Source: Chitinophaga hostae
GTDB taxonomy: Bacteria > Bacteroidota > Bacteroidia > Chitinophagales > Chitinophagaceae
Length of the DNA: 64,000 bases
Direction of reading: 5' to 3'
Assembly (NCBI RefSeq): GCF_018224885.1
Contig: NZ_JAGTXB010000007.1
Span: 1 to 64,000 of the forward strand
The notes beneath the pieces were generated by a model, which saw nothing but the letters and a program-made list of their open reading frames with translations, ran no database searches and was not told the origin of the DNA. The position numbers were made by a program, and so were the translations under genes. Positions 34,159 through 42,613 of this stretch are shown here, one piece after another. The stretch's first letter is position 1. Each line of letters opens with the position of its first letter.

Positions 34159-36528
34159 TTACTCTGATCTCAAACTCTTTACCGGGTTAGCCAGCGCCGC
34201 TTTAACGGATTGAAAACTGATGGTGATAAAGGTGAGCAACACAATGGCAATACCCGCGGCTACAAATACGCCGGGGCCAATATGGATACTGTAGGCAAAA
34301 CCATTTAACCATTGACTCGTACTCCACCATGCCAGCGGAAAAGCAATCACTATCGCAATACACACCAGTTTCAGGAAGTCTTTCGACAACAGGATCACAA
34401 TGGTACTCACAGTAGCGCCCAATACTTTGCGTATGCCGATTTCCTTGTTCCTGCGCTGTGCCGTAAAGGCGGCCAGGCCAAATAAACCGAGACAGGAAAT
34501 CAGGATAGCAAGACCTGCGAAGTACCTTGAAAGCATAGATACCTGTTGTTCGGCCTTGTATATAGACTGGTAGTTTCTATCGAGGAATTTATAGTCAAAA
34601 GAAAATCCCGGGTTAAACCGCTGATACAGTTGCTCCAGGCCGGCAATGGCGTTTTTCTCCTTACCGGTTTGGATCTTAATCATAAACCGGTAAGCCGACG
34701 AAGGCTGCAAGAAAAAGAATAACGGCTTCACCTTTTCATGCAACGACTGGAAATGAAAATCCTTCACCACCCCGCCGATCTGCATTTTCGTCCCCCATAG
34801 CTCTACCTGCTTACCAAGCGGATCTTTCATGCCCATGAACCGGATAGCCGCTTCATTAAAAATGATCATGGTACTGTCCGCCCCAAAATCACGGGAGAAA
34901 TCGCGGCCTTCCTTTATTTTTATGTCGAGGGTTTTCAGCATATCATAATCTGCCGGCACCGCTTCAAATTCGGTTTTATCTTTCAGGTCTTTTCCCTGCC
35001 AGATAACGCCCGAAGTACCGCTGCTATGCCCCATTAAACTATGGCCCATAGAAGAAGCGCTTACCACGCCCGGTATATTCTTTACCTCTGCGAGGAAGGC
35101 GTCCTGCACTTTGTCAACCCCCAGTTTTCCTTCCCTGCTAAATGTAATGATATGATCCCTGTCGTATCCCAGGTTTTTGGTTTGTATAAAACTTATCTGC
35201 CGGTAAATTACCAGCACCGCCACAATCAATACGATGGAAAGGGTAAACTGGAAAACCACCAGTCCTTTCCTGACCAGCAGCTCGCCCACCGATCCTTTGA
35301 GTTTTCCTTTCAATACCGCCACGGGCTTGAAACCAGAGAGGTAAAGCGCGGGATAACTTCCTGCCACCAGGCCGGTTAACAAGGTGATAATGAGTACCGA
35401 TAAAATCAGGTTCGCGTTAAGATACCCCAATGAAAGCTGTTTACCGGTAATATTATTAAATGCCGGAAGAATAAACATCACCAATACAATCGCCAGCAGC
35501 AGCGACATGAATGCCATCAACATTGATTCGCTGAGGTATTGCATGACGAGTGAACCCCGACTCGCCCCCATTGCTTTTTTCACGCCTACTTCTTTTGCCC
35601 TGCCATGTGCTTTTGCCGTAGAGAGGTTCATAAAATTGATACAGGCAATCACCAGTATAAAAATGGCGATCAGCGAAAACAGTCGTACATAGTCTATCCT
35701 GCCTCCCACCTGTACGCCGTTCTCGTAGCGGCCATACAGGTATTGATCAGCGTAACGTTTGATGAAGGGGGTGCGATAGGTGATGTCTCCGTTTGATTTA
35801 CGTTTCAGCAGGTCCGCAATTTTAGCGTTGAACTGATCCGGATTGGCGCCGGGCTTCAGGGTTAAAAAAGCATACAGTCCGGTGTTATTCCAGTTGTCGA
35901 CGTTGGCCTTCACCCATTTTAGCCGCAGAAGCGGCAATACAAATTCAAACTGATCGGAAGAGTGTTCTCCCGGTGTTTTAAAAACACCGGACACCAGGTA
36001 TACATCCTCATGCTCCAGTTGCACACTTTTTCCAATCACGTTTTCAGTGGAACCGAACAACCGTTTGGCCAGTACATCAGACACTACTATCGCGTTCTCC
36101 TCTGCCAACACCTGGGAGGCATTGCCCTGGAGCAGGTCGTAGGAAAACATCTTAAAAAAATCTTTTCCTGCATATTTACCTTCTGTTCTTATATTCTTGT
36201 CGCCGTTAACAGTGAGCGTTCGCTCCGAAGGAGTGGAAGTCATCACCGCATACTCCACCTCCGGCATATCTTTGGCCAGGGCCTCGGCCATAGGCACGGG
36301 GGAAGACTTTGCCGTCCACATACCGCTGGCCTGCACGCGGTTTTCCATTACCTGGTAAAGTGTGGCGCCTTTCCGGTGAAATTTATCCATGCTTAGCTCA
36401 TCGGTAACCCAGATATAGATCAATAAAGCACAGGCAAGACCGGTTGATAAACCGATTAAGTTCAGGAAGCCGAAACGGCGGTCTTTTATCAGGTTGCGCC
36501 AGGCAATTTTGAAATAGTTTCCAAACAT
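34159..36528 (-). CDS. MacB/FtsX-type ABC transporter permease
   Basis: A 789-residue protein from the ATG at 36526-36528. The start at 36576 is unlikely because MFGNYFKIAWRNLIKDRRFGFLNLIGL is the standard N-terminus of Bacteroidota DUF-type ABC permeases. It has a first transmembrane helix, a MacB-like periplasmic domain (about 50-280), three helices, a second helix with a second periplasmic domain and three C-terminal helices with AAFTAQRRNKEIGIRKVLGAT. No ATPase gene is adjacent, so its partner is encoded elsewhere. Export of a peptide or lipid, or a signalling role, is possible. Upstream lies a 14-bp perfect palindrome at 36646-36659. Confidence 0.88.
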   Translation of the reverse strand: MFGNYFKIAWRNLIKDRRFGFLNLIGLSTGLACALLIYIWVTDELSMDKFHRKGATLYQVMENRVQASGMWTAKSSPVPMAEALAKDMPEVEYAVMTSTPSERTLTVNGDKNIRTEGKYAGKDFFKMFSYDLLQGNASQVLAEENAIVVSDVLAKRLFGSTENVIGKSVQLEHEDVYLVSGVFKTPGEHSSDQFEFVLPLLRLKWVKANVDNWNNTGLYAFLTLKPGANPDQFNAKIADLLKRKSNGDITYRTPFIKRYADQYLYGRYENGVQVGGRIDYVRLFSLIAIFILVIACINFMNLSTAKAHGRAKEVGVKKAMGASRGSLVMQYLSESMLMAFMSLLLAIVLVMFILPAFNNITGKQLSLGYLNANLILSVLIITLLTGLVAGSYPALYLSGFKPVAVLKGKLKGSVGELLVRKGLVVFQFTLSIVLIVAVLVIYRQISFIQTKNLGYDRDHIITFSREGKLGVDKVQDAFLAEVKNIPGVVSASSMGHSLMGHSSGTSGVIWQGKDLKDKTEFEAVPADYDMLKTLDIKIKEGRDFSRDFGADSTMIIFNEAAIRFMGMKDPLGKQVELWGTKMQIGGVVKDFHFQSLHEKVKPLFFFLQPSSAYRFMIKIQTGKEKNAIAGLEQLYQRFNPGFSFDYKFLDRNYQSIYKAEQQVSMLSRYFAGLAILISCLGLFGLAAFTAQRRNKEIGIRKVLGATVSTIVILLSKDFLKLVCIAIVIAFPLAWWSTSQWLNGFAYSIHIGPGVFVAAGIAIVLLTFITISFQSVKAALANPVKSLRSE

Positions 36529-36645
36529 AGCATATGAGTTGTGCCTTCCGGAAAACAAAGGCAATGCCATGGCCAATTGATACTACATACAAAAAGAATA
36601 CGTATATATATTATATATAACTTGTTCAGTTTTGATACAATCCCT

Positions 36646-36659
36646 GTTCGCATGCGAAC
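36646..36659. promoter_or_regulatory. Perfect palindrome GTTCGCATGCGAAC
   Basis: A 14-bp perfect palindrome 118 bases upstream of the ABC-permease start, in an AT-rich stretch. It could be a dimeric regulator site. No supporting second copy was noticed in the window. Confidence 0.3.
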
Positions 36660-36716
36660 TACGAAAACGATCAGCAGCCGCCCCATCTATCCGGGTCATC
36701 TATATTCCTCTTCGCG

Positions 36717-36750
36717 CATCAGGCGAATCACATTAATCACACGAATCACA
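36717..36750 (-). repeat. GATT 9-nt repeat encoding the C-terminus of bshC
   Basis: CATC, AATC, AATC and AATC begin at 36717, 36726, 36735 and 36744, exactly 9 nt apart (GATT units on the minus strand). The repeat encodes the last residues of bshC (DSCD) and its TAA stop. It is followed inward in the gene by a 9-bp-arm palindrome at 36746-36764. It looks like a single arm of a palindromic element. Confidence 0.6.
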
Positions 36751-38328
36751 GTCCAGGACTGTGAACTGATCGGTTACCGGGTTAATGGCCGCCAGTACCC
36801 TATCAAGGAAAGCTGGTCCCTCTGCGGCATACCAGGGCATAAAGTTCTCTTTCCGCTCCTGTAAAGAGCCTGCTGGGAAGAGTTTATTTTTGAGCTGACG
36901 GATCTGGTCCGTTTGCCAGGCAAATTTTTTCTTTTCGGCGCGAAGGAATTTATGTTCCAGTTTACCGACAGATTTCAATGCTTTTTTTCTTTCAGAAGCG
37001 GTGGTCGCCATGAGGGTCACATCAATACTCTTTGCCTTTGCTTCCAGTACATCAAACAGTTGGTCTATGGCTGCATATTCATCTTTCAGCACCAGCGAAG
37101 CGTTGGTATGTTGTTTCACATAGTCATTAACGATGTCTTCGGTGGTTTTGAAAAGCTCGGTGGTTGTAATCCCGAGTTTTGTCATCCGCTGCCTCGATTG
37201 TTCATCTACAAGCAACAATGAATTGCGCAGCAGTAACACCGGGAAAGGCACCTGGTAGTGTGCAAACAGCTGCTGTAACTCCAGCCAGTAGGCGATTTCG
37301 CCACCACCGCCAATGAATGCGATATTAGGCAGAATGGTTTCCTGGAACATACCACGCAGGATCACGTTGGGACTGAATTTCTCGGGATGTGCTTCCAGCT
37401 CTGCCTCCAACGATGCCGCGGTGAAAGTCAACGGGGTGTGTAATACTTTCCACTGATCGCCCTCCTGTACAATGCGTTCCCGCATACCGTCCTGCAAATA
37501 GAACAGGTTTATTTCCCTTGGATTGGCCTGTACTTTATAGTGTACGGACAATTGCTCCAGGGTATTATTCACGATGCCGAAAGATGTTTGGTGAAACAAT
37601 TCATCCTTTATAACGGGCAAGTATAAACGTTTCAGGGCAGCATTATCCGGTACCAGTACCACGAGGCCATAGCGGCCAAACAGGGCATGTACCAGGTACA
37701 ATGTTGCGGTTTGTATATTCTGGTGTTCGAGGTAAGTTTTTTGCAGTAATGTCATCAGCTCATCTGCATGTGGCGCGTACCCCAGCGCTTTTTTCACATC
37801 GGCCAGCAAAGTTTCCAGTCCTTCGGGCTGCATACGCCCTACAGCGCCCTGCTGGGCGGTATTCCAGGTAAGGGTTTTGCCATCCAGGTAAATACTGCCC
37901 AGCTCTTCAATGTCGGCGTCTTCACTGCCCATATAGTATACCGGCACAAAATTATGCTGCGGATACTGCGCTTTCAGGTTAGCACAAAGCTTTATGGTTT
38001 GCAATATTTTGTAAGCGAAATAAAGATAGCCTGTGAAGATATTGGGTTGGTGCGCGGTACATACGGTAAATGTGGTGGGTTGCAACAGTGCTGAAATATT
38101 ATCCTGTACCGCTTTTGTTGGTTCAAGCGCCTCATATTGCTGTTCCAGTGCAGCTACCAGCGCCGCTCTCGGCGTGTCGAACTTCTGCCGTGCCTGCATA
38201 GCCGCCGCAAAGTCCGGATGCACAGGAGAATAGGTATAAAATGGTCTTATCTGCGGTTGCTCTGCTAAAAAATCTGTCACCAGCTGGTTAAAATAACCAG
38301 TTTTCCCATAAGGAATATACTCCAGCAT
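36733..38328 (-). CDS. bshC: Bacillithiol biosynthesis cysteine-adding enzyme
   Basis: A 531-residue protein from the ATG at 38326-38328; the in-frame start at 38376 lacks similarity. BshC joins cysteine to GlcN-malate, the last step of bacillithiol synthesis. Family blocks seen are VCTAHQPNIFTGYLYFAYKILQTIKLC (about 90-115), PVYYMGSEDADIEELG, GRYGLVVLVPDNAALK, NVILRGMFQETILPNIAFIGGGGEIAYWLELQ and the C-terminal ERKENFMPWYA. The protein is cytoplasmic with a coiled segment around 440-490. The last few residues come from a 9-nt GATT repeat. bshA and bshB are not in the window. Confidence 0.95.
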   Translation of the reverse strand: MLEYIPYGKTGYFNQLVTDFLAEQPQIRPFYTYSPVHPDFAAAMQARQKFDTPRAALVAALEQQYEALEPTKAVQDNISALLQPTTFTVCTAHQPNIFTGYLYFAYKILQTIKLCANLKAQYPQHNFVPVYYMGSEDADIEELGSIYLDGKTLTWNTAQQGAVGRMQPEGLETLLADVKKALGYAPHADELMTLLQKTYLEHQNIQTATLYLVHALFGRYGLVVLVPDNAALKRLYLPVIKDELFHQTSFGIVNNTLEQLSVHYKVQANPREINLFYLQDGMRERIVQEGDQWKVLHTPLTFTAASLEAELEAHPEKFSPNVILRGMFQETILPNIAFIGGGGEIAYWLELQQLFAHYQVPFPVLLLRNSLLLVDEQSRQRMTKLGITTTELFKTTEDIVNDYVKQHTNASLVLKDEYAAIDQLFDVLEAKAKSIDVTLMATTASERKKALKSVGKLEHKFLRAEKKKFAWQTDQIRQLKNKLFPAGSLQERKENFMPWYAAEGPAFLDRVLAAINPVTDQFTVLDCDSCD

Positions 38329-38538
38329 ATTAAGTTGCGAATTACAATTACCAATTATAAAAGGATGCAGTGCCAATACATCGAAATTTTTGAATGTACG
38401 AAGTTAGGTAAATAGTTAATTGGTTGATCAGAATATTGGTTAACGGTATCGGATACCGGGAGAAGCTGTTCTTTGGCGCTTGTTTTGACAACACTAAACG
38501 GATAAATGGCCGGCAGGTCATCCTAAAAAACGAACTTT

Positions 38539-39540
38539 ATGAAGATAGCGATACTGGCGCCTGTGGCCTGGCGCACCCCTCCCCGGCATTATGGTCCCTG
38601 GGAACAGATGGCAGGTAACCTGGCGGAAGGGTTATTGGCGAAGGGTGCTGACGTCACCCTTTTTGCTACCACCGATTCCCTTAGCACCGGGAAGCTGGCT
38701 TCCATCTGCGCCAGAGGCTATGCAGAAGACCCCGCTGCCGATGCCAAGGTAAATGAGTGTATGCATATCAGTTATCTTATGGAGCAATCCGGCGACTTCG
38801 ATATTATCCATAATCATTTCGATTTCCTCCCGCTTACGTATTCGAGGTTGATCAAACCGCCCATGGTAACAACTATCCACGGTTTTTCTTCTCCCAAAAT
38901 ATTACCGGTATACCAGCGGTATAATGATATTGGCAGATACGTATCTATCAGCAACTCCGACCGCCATCCAACGCTGCAATACGCAGCTACCATCTACAAT
39001 GGGATCCGGACGGCCGACTTTGCCTTTGAGCCTGAGCCGGGCAACTATCTCCTCTATTACGGTCGTATACACCCCGACAAAGGCACGCATGAGGCGATAC
39101 AAATAGCCCTGCACACCGGCCGGCAACTGGTGATAGCGGGTATTATACAGGATGAAGAATACTATCGTGAAAAGGTAAAACCATTTATAGATGAAGAGCA
39201 GATCCGGTATATCGGCGCAGTAGGCGGTCATAAGCGCAGCGATCTGCTGGGTGGCGCCCTGGCGCTTTTACATCCCATCAGCTTTAATGAACCCTTTGGG
39301 CTGAGCGTAGCAGAAGCGATGCTCTGCGGCACACCGGTGATTGCCTTCAACCGCGGGGCCATGCCGGAGCTTATAAACGACCGTAAAACCGGTTTCCTGG
39401 TAAATGATATTCATGAAGCAGCAGCAGCAGTAGAAGATATTTCCCTGATCGCGCGGCTGGACTGTCATTTACACGCAAAAGAAAAATTCAGCCAGGAAAG
39501 AATGGCGGCGCAATATATGGCGTTGTATGAAACGCTTTGA
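38539..39540 (+). CDS. Family 4 glycosyltransferase
   Basis: A 333-residue GT-B protein starting MKIAILAPVAWRTPPRHYGPWEQMAGNLAEGL, a form found in a Bacteroidota GT4 subgroup close to the glycogen locus. Later blocks are LLYYGRIHPDKGTHEAIQIAL and the nucleotide-sugar-binding NEPFGLSVAEAMLCGTPVIAFNRGAMPELI. No membrane segment. It is convergent with the GH130 gene across element G. A role in glycan or glycogen metabolism is suggested by its neighbours glgC and glgA but not shown. The start follows 210 bases of intergenic DNA after bshC that contains an odd palindrome at 38444-38458. Confidence 0.85.
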   Translation: MKIAILAPVAWRTPPRHYGPWEQMAGNLAEGLLAKGADVTLFATTDSLSTGKLASICARGYAEDPAADAKVNECMHISYLMEQSGDFDIIHNHFDFLPLTYSRLIKPPMVTTIHGFSSPKILPVYQRYNDIGRYVSISNSDRHPTLQYAATIYNGIRTADFAFEPEPGNYLLYYGRIHPDKGTHEAIQIALHTGRQLVIAGIIQDEEYYREKVKPFIDEEQIRYIGAVGGHKRSDLLGGALALLHPISFNEPFGLSVAEAMLCGTPVIAFNRGAMPELINDRKTGFLVNDIHEAAAAVEDISLIARLDCHLHAKEKFSQERMAAQYMALYETL

Positions 39541-39546
39541 GGGTGT

Positions 39547-39826
39547 CGGCATTTGATTTTTTTTTCTTGCCCAGGATTTTCGATGATTTTGATGATTTAC
39601 AGGATTTTTTTTCTTGCCCAGGATTTCCGATGATTTTGATGATTTACAAGATTGTATTTCATAGATTTTATTTTGATTTAAAAAGATTAGCGAAGACATA
39701 AGTGGATACTCGCTTATGTCTTCGCTAATCTTTTTAAATCATCAAGAAAAAATCCTGTAAATCATCAAAATCACCGGAAATCCTGGGCAAGAAAAAATCC
39801 TGGGCAAGAAAAAAAATCAAATGCCG
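39547..39826. repeat. Palindromic element G (type 2, longest copy)
   Basis: A 280-bp palindrome, the longest of the ten. Its outer arms read CGGCATTTGATTTTTTTT before CTTGCCCAGG; on the right these bases are the last codons and stop of the GH130 gene. The left arm contains a 47-bp tandem duplication (units starting 39566 and 39613), while the right arm repeats only the terminal 17 bp. The apex is a perfect-looking stem of AAAAAGATTAGCGAAGACATAAG type around TGGATACTCG. It lies between the convergent GT4 and GH130 genes. Confidence 0.9.
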
Positions 39827-41286
39827 TCGGCTTTTATCTGTGTAAGCAGCTTCTCAAGGTTTACAGAGGCGAATCCCGACGCATAGTCGGACAGCCCGTA
39901 GGGAATAATGAGTTCATCGTTGTGGATCATAGAGCCGCAGGAGTACAGTACGTTGGGAACGTATCCTTCCCGCTCATCCTTGTTGGGCATCAGCAGCGGT
40001 TCCCGCAGGCGGCCAATTTCCCGGCCCGGATTTTCCAGGTCGAGCAGGCTGGCCCCGATGCAGTAGGTACGCATGGGTCCTACACCGTGAGTAATGACCA
40101 GCCAGCCATCGGGTGTTTCGATAGGCGATCCGCAGTTCCCTACCTGTACAAATTCCCAGGCATATTTTGGTGTATGAAGTATTTGCGGGTTTTCCCAGAT
40201 ATTGATCTTATCGGAGTACATGATGTATCCGTTAATTCCATCTATCCGGGAGATCATTACATATTTACCTTTTATTTTACGGGGAAACAGCGCCAGGTTC
40301 TTATTCTGCGCGCCTTCACCGTACAGGGGCATGATCTTGAAATTATAAAAATCTTTTGTTTGCAGCAGCTTAGGCTGAATAGTGATACCGTCGTAGGCCG
40401 TATAGGTAGCGTAGTAGGTAACACTGCCGTTTTCACTGGTATACTTTACAAAGCGGGCATCTTCTATCCCCCTGCTTTCAGCATCAGAATAAGGAAAAAT
40501 CACGCGGTCAGAGAGATCGGTATCCAGCGAGAAGTTCATCTCATAGTAGGAATCTGCCAGCCAGAGCATTCGTTCCAGTCCTTTTTTAAGCAGATGATCT
40601 ACCTGGAAGCGCTGTTGCATTTCGCGGATCACTTTCTTGAGGGCGAGGTATTCAAACTGGTCGGGTAAACTGCTTTGTATTTCCTGCATCACCGAATCCG
40701 GCAGCCTGATAGATACGGCGTTCTGGAAAAAAGTATGTTTCTGGTAGATGGAGTTGCGGATGATCTCGGCCTCGTCGACATAGTTACCGGGAGCGATCAG
40801 CGATATTTCATTGTTTTTGTCAATGATACCGGACCTGAAAGCAATGGAGGACACGTGTCCTTCCCCTACCGCGCGAAAGCTCATGATCACCCGCTTCTGC
40901 CCTTCTTCCAAACCGCTCTGGTCCACATCTTCAATCAAAGAGGGATTAAAAAAAGCGGCGGATTCAATAGAATATTCGTTGGTGAAATAAGAGCCGGTCA
41001 ACAATTTTCGTTTAAGCGACAATCCTTCATAGTCGATCTGCAAACCGGGAAACAGGTGACGAAGCCGGTCAGCATGTCTTTCAAAAATCCGCGTGATATT
41101 CCTGTGGCGTCGGGAAAATTCTCTGAGTATAGGCATAATCGTTATGTCTACCTCCGGATCGCTCATACCAACAACCTGTTGAATGATAGATTTTGCCCTG
41201 GCCTCTCCGTTAAAAAAAAACCTCGCTACTACGCGCTTCAGATCAGGATAAATCTTTGTGGATTTCCGCTCTATTGACAATCGCAT
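39817..41286 (-). CDS. Glycoside hydrolase family 130-type protein
   Basis: A 489-residue protein from the ATG at 41284-41286, 14 bases after the glgC stop; a longer frame to 41349 overlaps glgC and is unlikely. The five-bladed beta-propeller of GH130 is recognisable: GIEDARFVKY near residue 270, NLALFPRKIKGKYVMISRIDG, GNCGSPIETPDGWLVITHGVG and DEREGYVPNVLYSCGSMIHNDELIIPYGLSDYASG. GH130 enzymes are phosphorylases or hydrolases of beta-mannosides, but this longer N-terminally extended branch next to glgC and glgA is not characterised to my knowledge. The last codons lie inside element G. Confidence 0.8.
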   Translation of the reverse strand: MRLSIERKSTKIYPDLKRVVARFFFNGEARAKSIIQQVVGMSDPEVDITIMPILREFSRRHRNITRIFERHADRLRHLFPGLQIDYEGLSLKRKLLTGSYFTNEYSIESAAFFNPSLIEDVDQSGLEEGQKRVIMSFRAVGEGHVSSIAFRSGIIDKNNEISLIAPGNYVDEAEIIRNSIYQKHTFFQNAVSIRLPDSVMQEIQSSLPDQFEYLALKKVIREMQQRFQVDHLLKKGLERMLWLADSYYEMNFSLDTDLSDRVIFPYSDAESRGIEDARFVKYTSENGSVTYYATYTAYDGITIQPKLLQTKDFYNFKIMPLYGEGAQNKNLALFPRKIKGKYVMISRIDGINGYIMYSDKINIWENPQILHTPKYAWEFVQVGNCGSPIETPDGWLVITHGVGPMRTYCIGASLLDLENPGREIGRLREPLLMPNKDEREGYVPNVLYSCGSMIHNDELIIPYGLSDYASGFASVNLEKLLTQIKADGI

Positions 41287-41299
41287 GTCTTTCGTTTTG

Positions 41300-42571
41300 T
41301 TAAATACTGAATCCGTCTTCCAGGACAACTCCTTTTTTAACAACAACAATGCCGTCTTTCACCGTATATTTTTCAAAATCGCCGTCAGCCAGGTGTTTGC
41401 CGCCATTAATATGTACGCCGTTACCGATGCGGCAGTTTTTATCGATGATGGCGTTATTGATGATACAGTTCTCTCCTATCCCCATGGTGGGCTTACCCTC
41501 AGCCTTTGCGTTTCCGATTTCGTCGAGTGTCTGGTAGTAGTCGCTACCCATGATATAGGCGTTGCTGATTTCCGAGCCTTTGCCTATGCGGGTTCGTATA
41601 CCGACCACTACCCTTTCGAGGCGGTTTGCCATTATAATACAACCGTCGGCAATCATTGTTTTCTCCATGGTACCGGAAATTTTTGCCGGTGGCAGCATCC
41701 GGGCCCTGGAGTAGATGGTTTGCGACTCATCAAAGAGGTTAAATAAAGGGATATCATCGGTGAGGCCTATATTGGCTTCAAAGAAGGACTCGATGTTACC
41801 AATATCTGTCCAGTAGCCTTCATATTGATAACTATAGATCTTGCGGTGTGCTTCAATAGCCTGTGGGATCAGCTGTTTGCCGAAATCGGCTGCTTCCGGT
41901 TGTTCGTTGAGCATATCAAAAAGCACCTGCCTGTTAAAGATGTAGATCCCCATACTGGCCAGGTAAATGCGGCCTTCTTTCTTCATCTCCTCGCTTACTT
42001 CTGAGGCCCATGGCGGTAAAACGGCCTGGGAGGGCTTCTCGGTAAAAGATACGATGGCGCCTTTCTCATCTTCCTTTAATATGCCAAAATCGGAGGCATC
42101 CTTACCGCTAACGGGGATGGTGGCAATAGATATTTCCGCACCGGTATCAATATGGTGGCGGATCATCTTTTTAAAATCCATCTGGTACAGCTGGTCACCG
42201 GATAAAATGAGTACATATTCAAACTCAAAATTCTCCATGTGATGAATACATTGTCGTACCGCATCTGCCGTACCCTGGTACCAGGTGGGGTTGTCGGGGG
42301 TTTGTTCTGCCGCCAGGATATCCACGAATCCCTTATCAAAATTGCTGAAGTGATACGTGTTCTTGATATGTTTGTTCAGGGAGGCCGAGTTGAACTGTGT
42401 CAGCACAAAGATGCGGTTCAGCTCAGCATTCAAACAATTGGAGATGGGAATATCCACCAGTCTGTATTTACCGGCCAAAGGCACCGCTGGTTTCGAACGG
42501 CGACGGGTAAGCGGATACAGGCGGGTGCCGGCCCCTCCTCCGAGAATAATGGATATTACATCGTTTGTCAT
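41300..42571 (-). CDS. glgC: Glucose-1-phosphate adenylyltransferase
   Basis: A 423-residue protein from the ATG at 42569-42571 (MTNDVISIILGGGAGTRLYPLT), where the nucleotidyl-transferase loop GGGAGTRL starts at residue 11. It has the KPAVPLAGKYRLVDIPISN block and FEYVLILSGDQLYQMD, then a C-terminal left-handed beta-helix with hexapeptide repeats (GENCIINNAIIDKNCRIG). It makes ADP-glucose from ATP and glucose-1-phosphate, the donor for glycogen. It sits between glgA and the GH130 gene, all on the minus strand, in one operon. Extension to 42604 lacks family support. Confidence 0.95.
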   Translation of the reverse strand: MTNDVISIILGGGAGTRLYPLTRRRSKPAVPLAGKYRLVDIPISNCLNAELNRIFVLTQFNSASLNKHIKNTYHFSNFDKGFVDILAAEQTPDNPTWYQGTADAVRQCIHHMENFEFEYVLILSGDQLYQMDFKKMIRHHIDTGAEISIATIPVSGKDASDFGILKEDEKGAIVSFTEKPSQAVLPPWASEVSEEMKKEGRIYLASMGIYIFNRQVLFDMLNEQPEAADFGKQLIPQAIEAHRKIYSYQYEGYWTDIGNIESFFEANIGLTDDIPLFNLFDESQTIYSRARMLPPAKISGTMEKTMIADGCIIMANRLERVVVGIRTRIGKGSEISNAYIMGSDYYQTLDEIGNAKAEGKPTMGIGENCIINNAIIDKNCRIGNGVHINGGKHLADGDFEKYTVKDGIVVVKKGVVLEDGFSI

Positions 42572-42613
42572 AATGGGAATTGGTTTTAGAAGTTCATCAT
42601 GCAATATTCTAAT

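Noticed and set aside
38444-38458. Palindrome CGGTATC-G-GATACCG upstream of a GT4 gene as an operator
   Set aside because: A single copy with no regulator nearby and no promoter box beside it; too weak to call.
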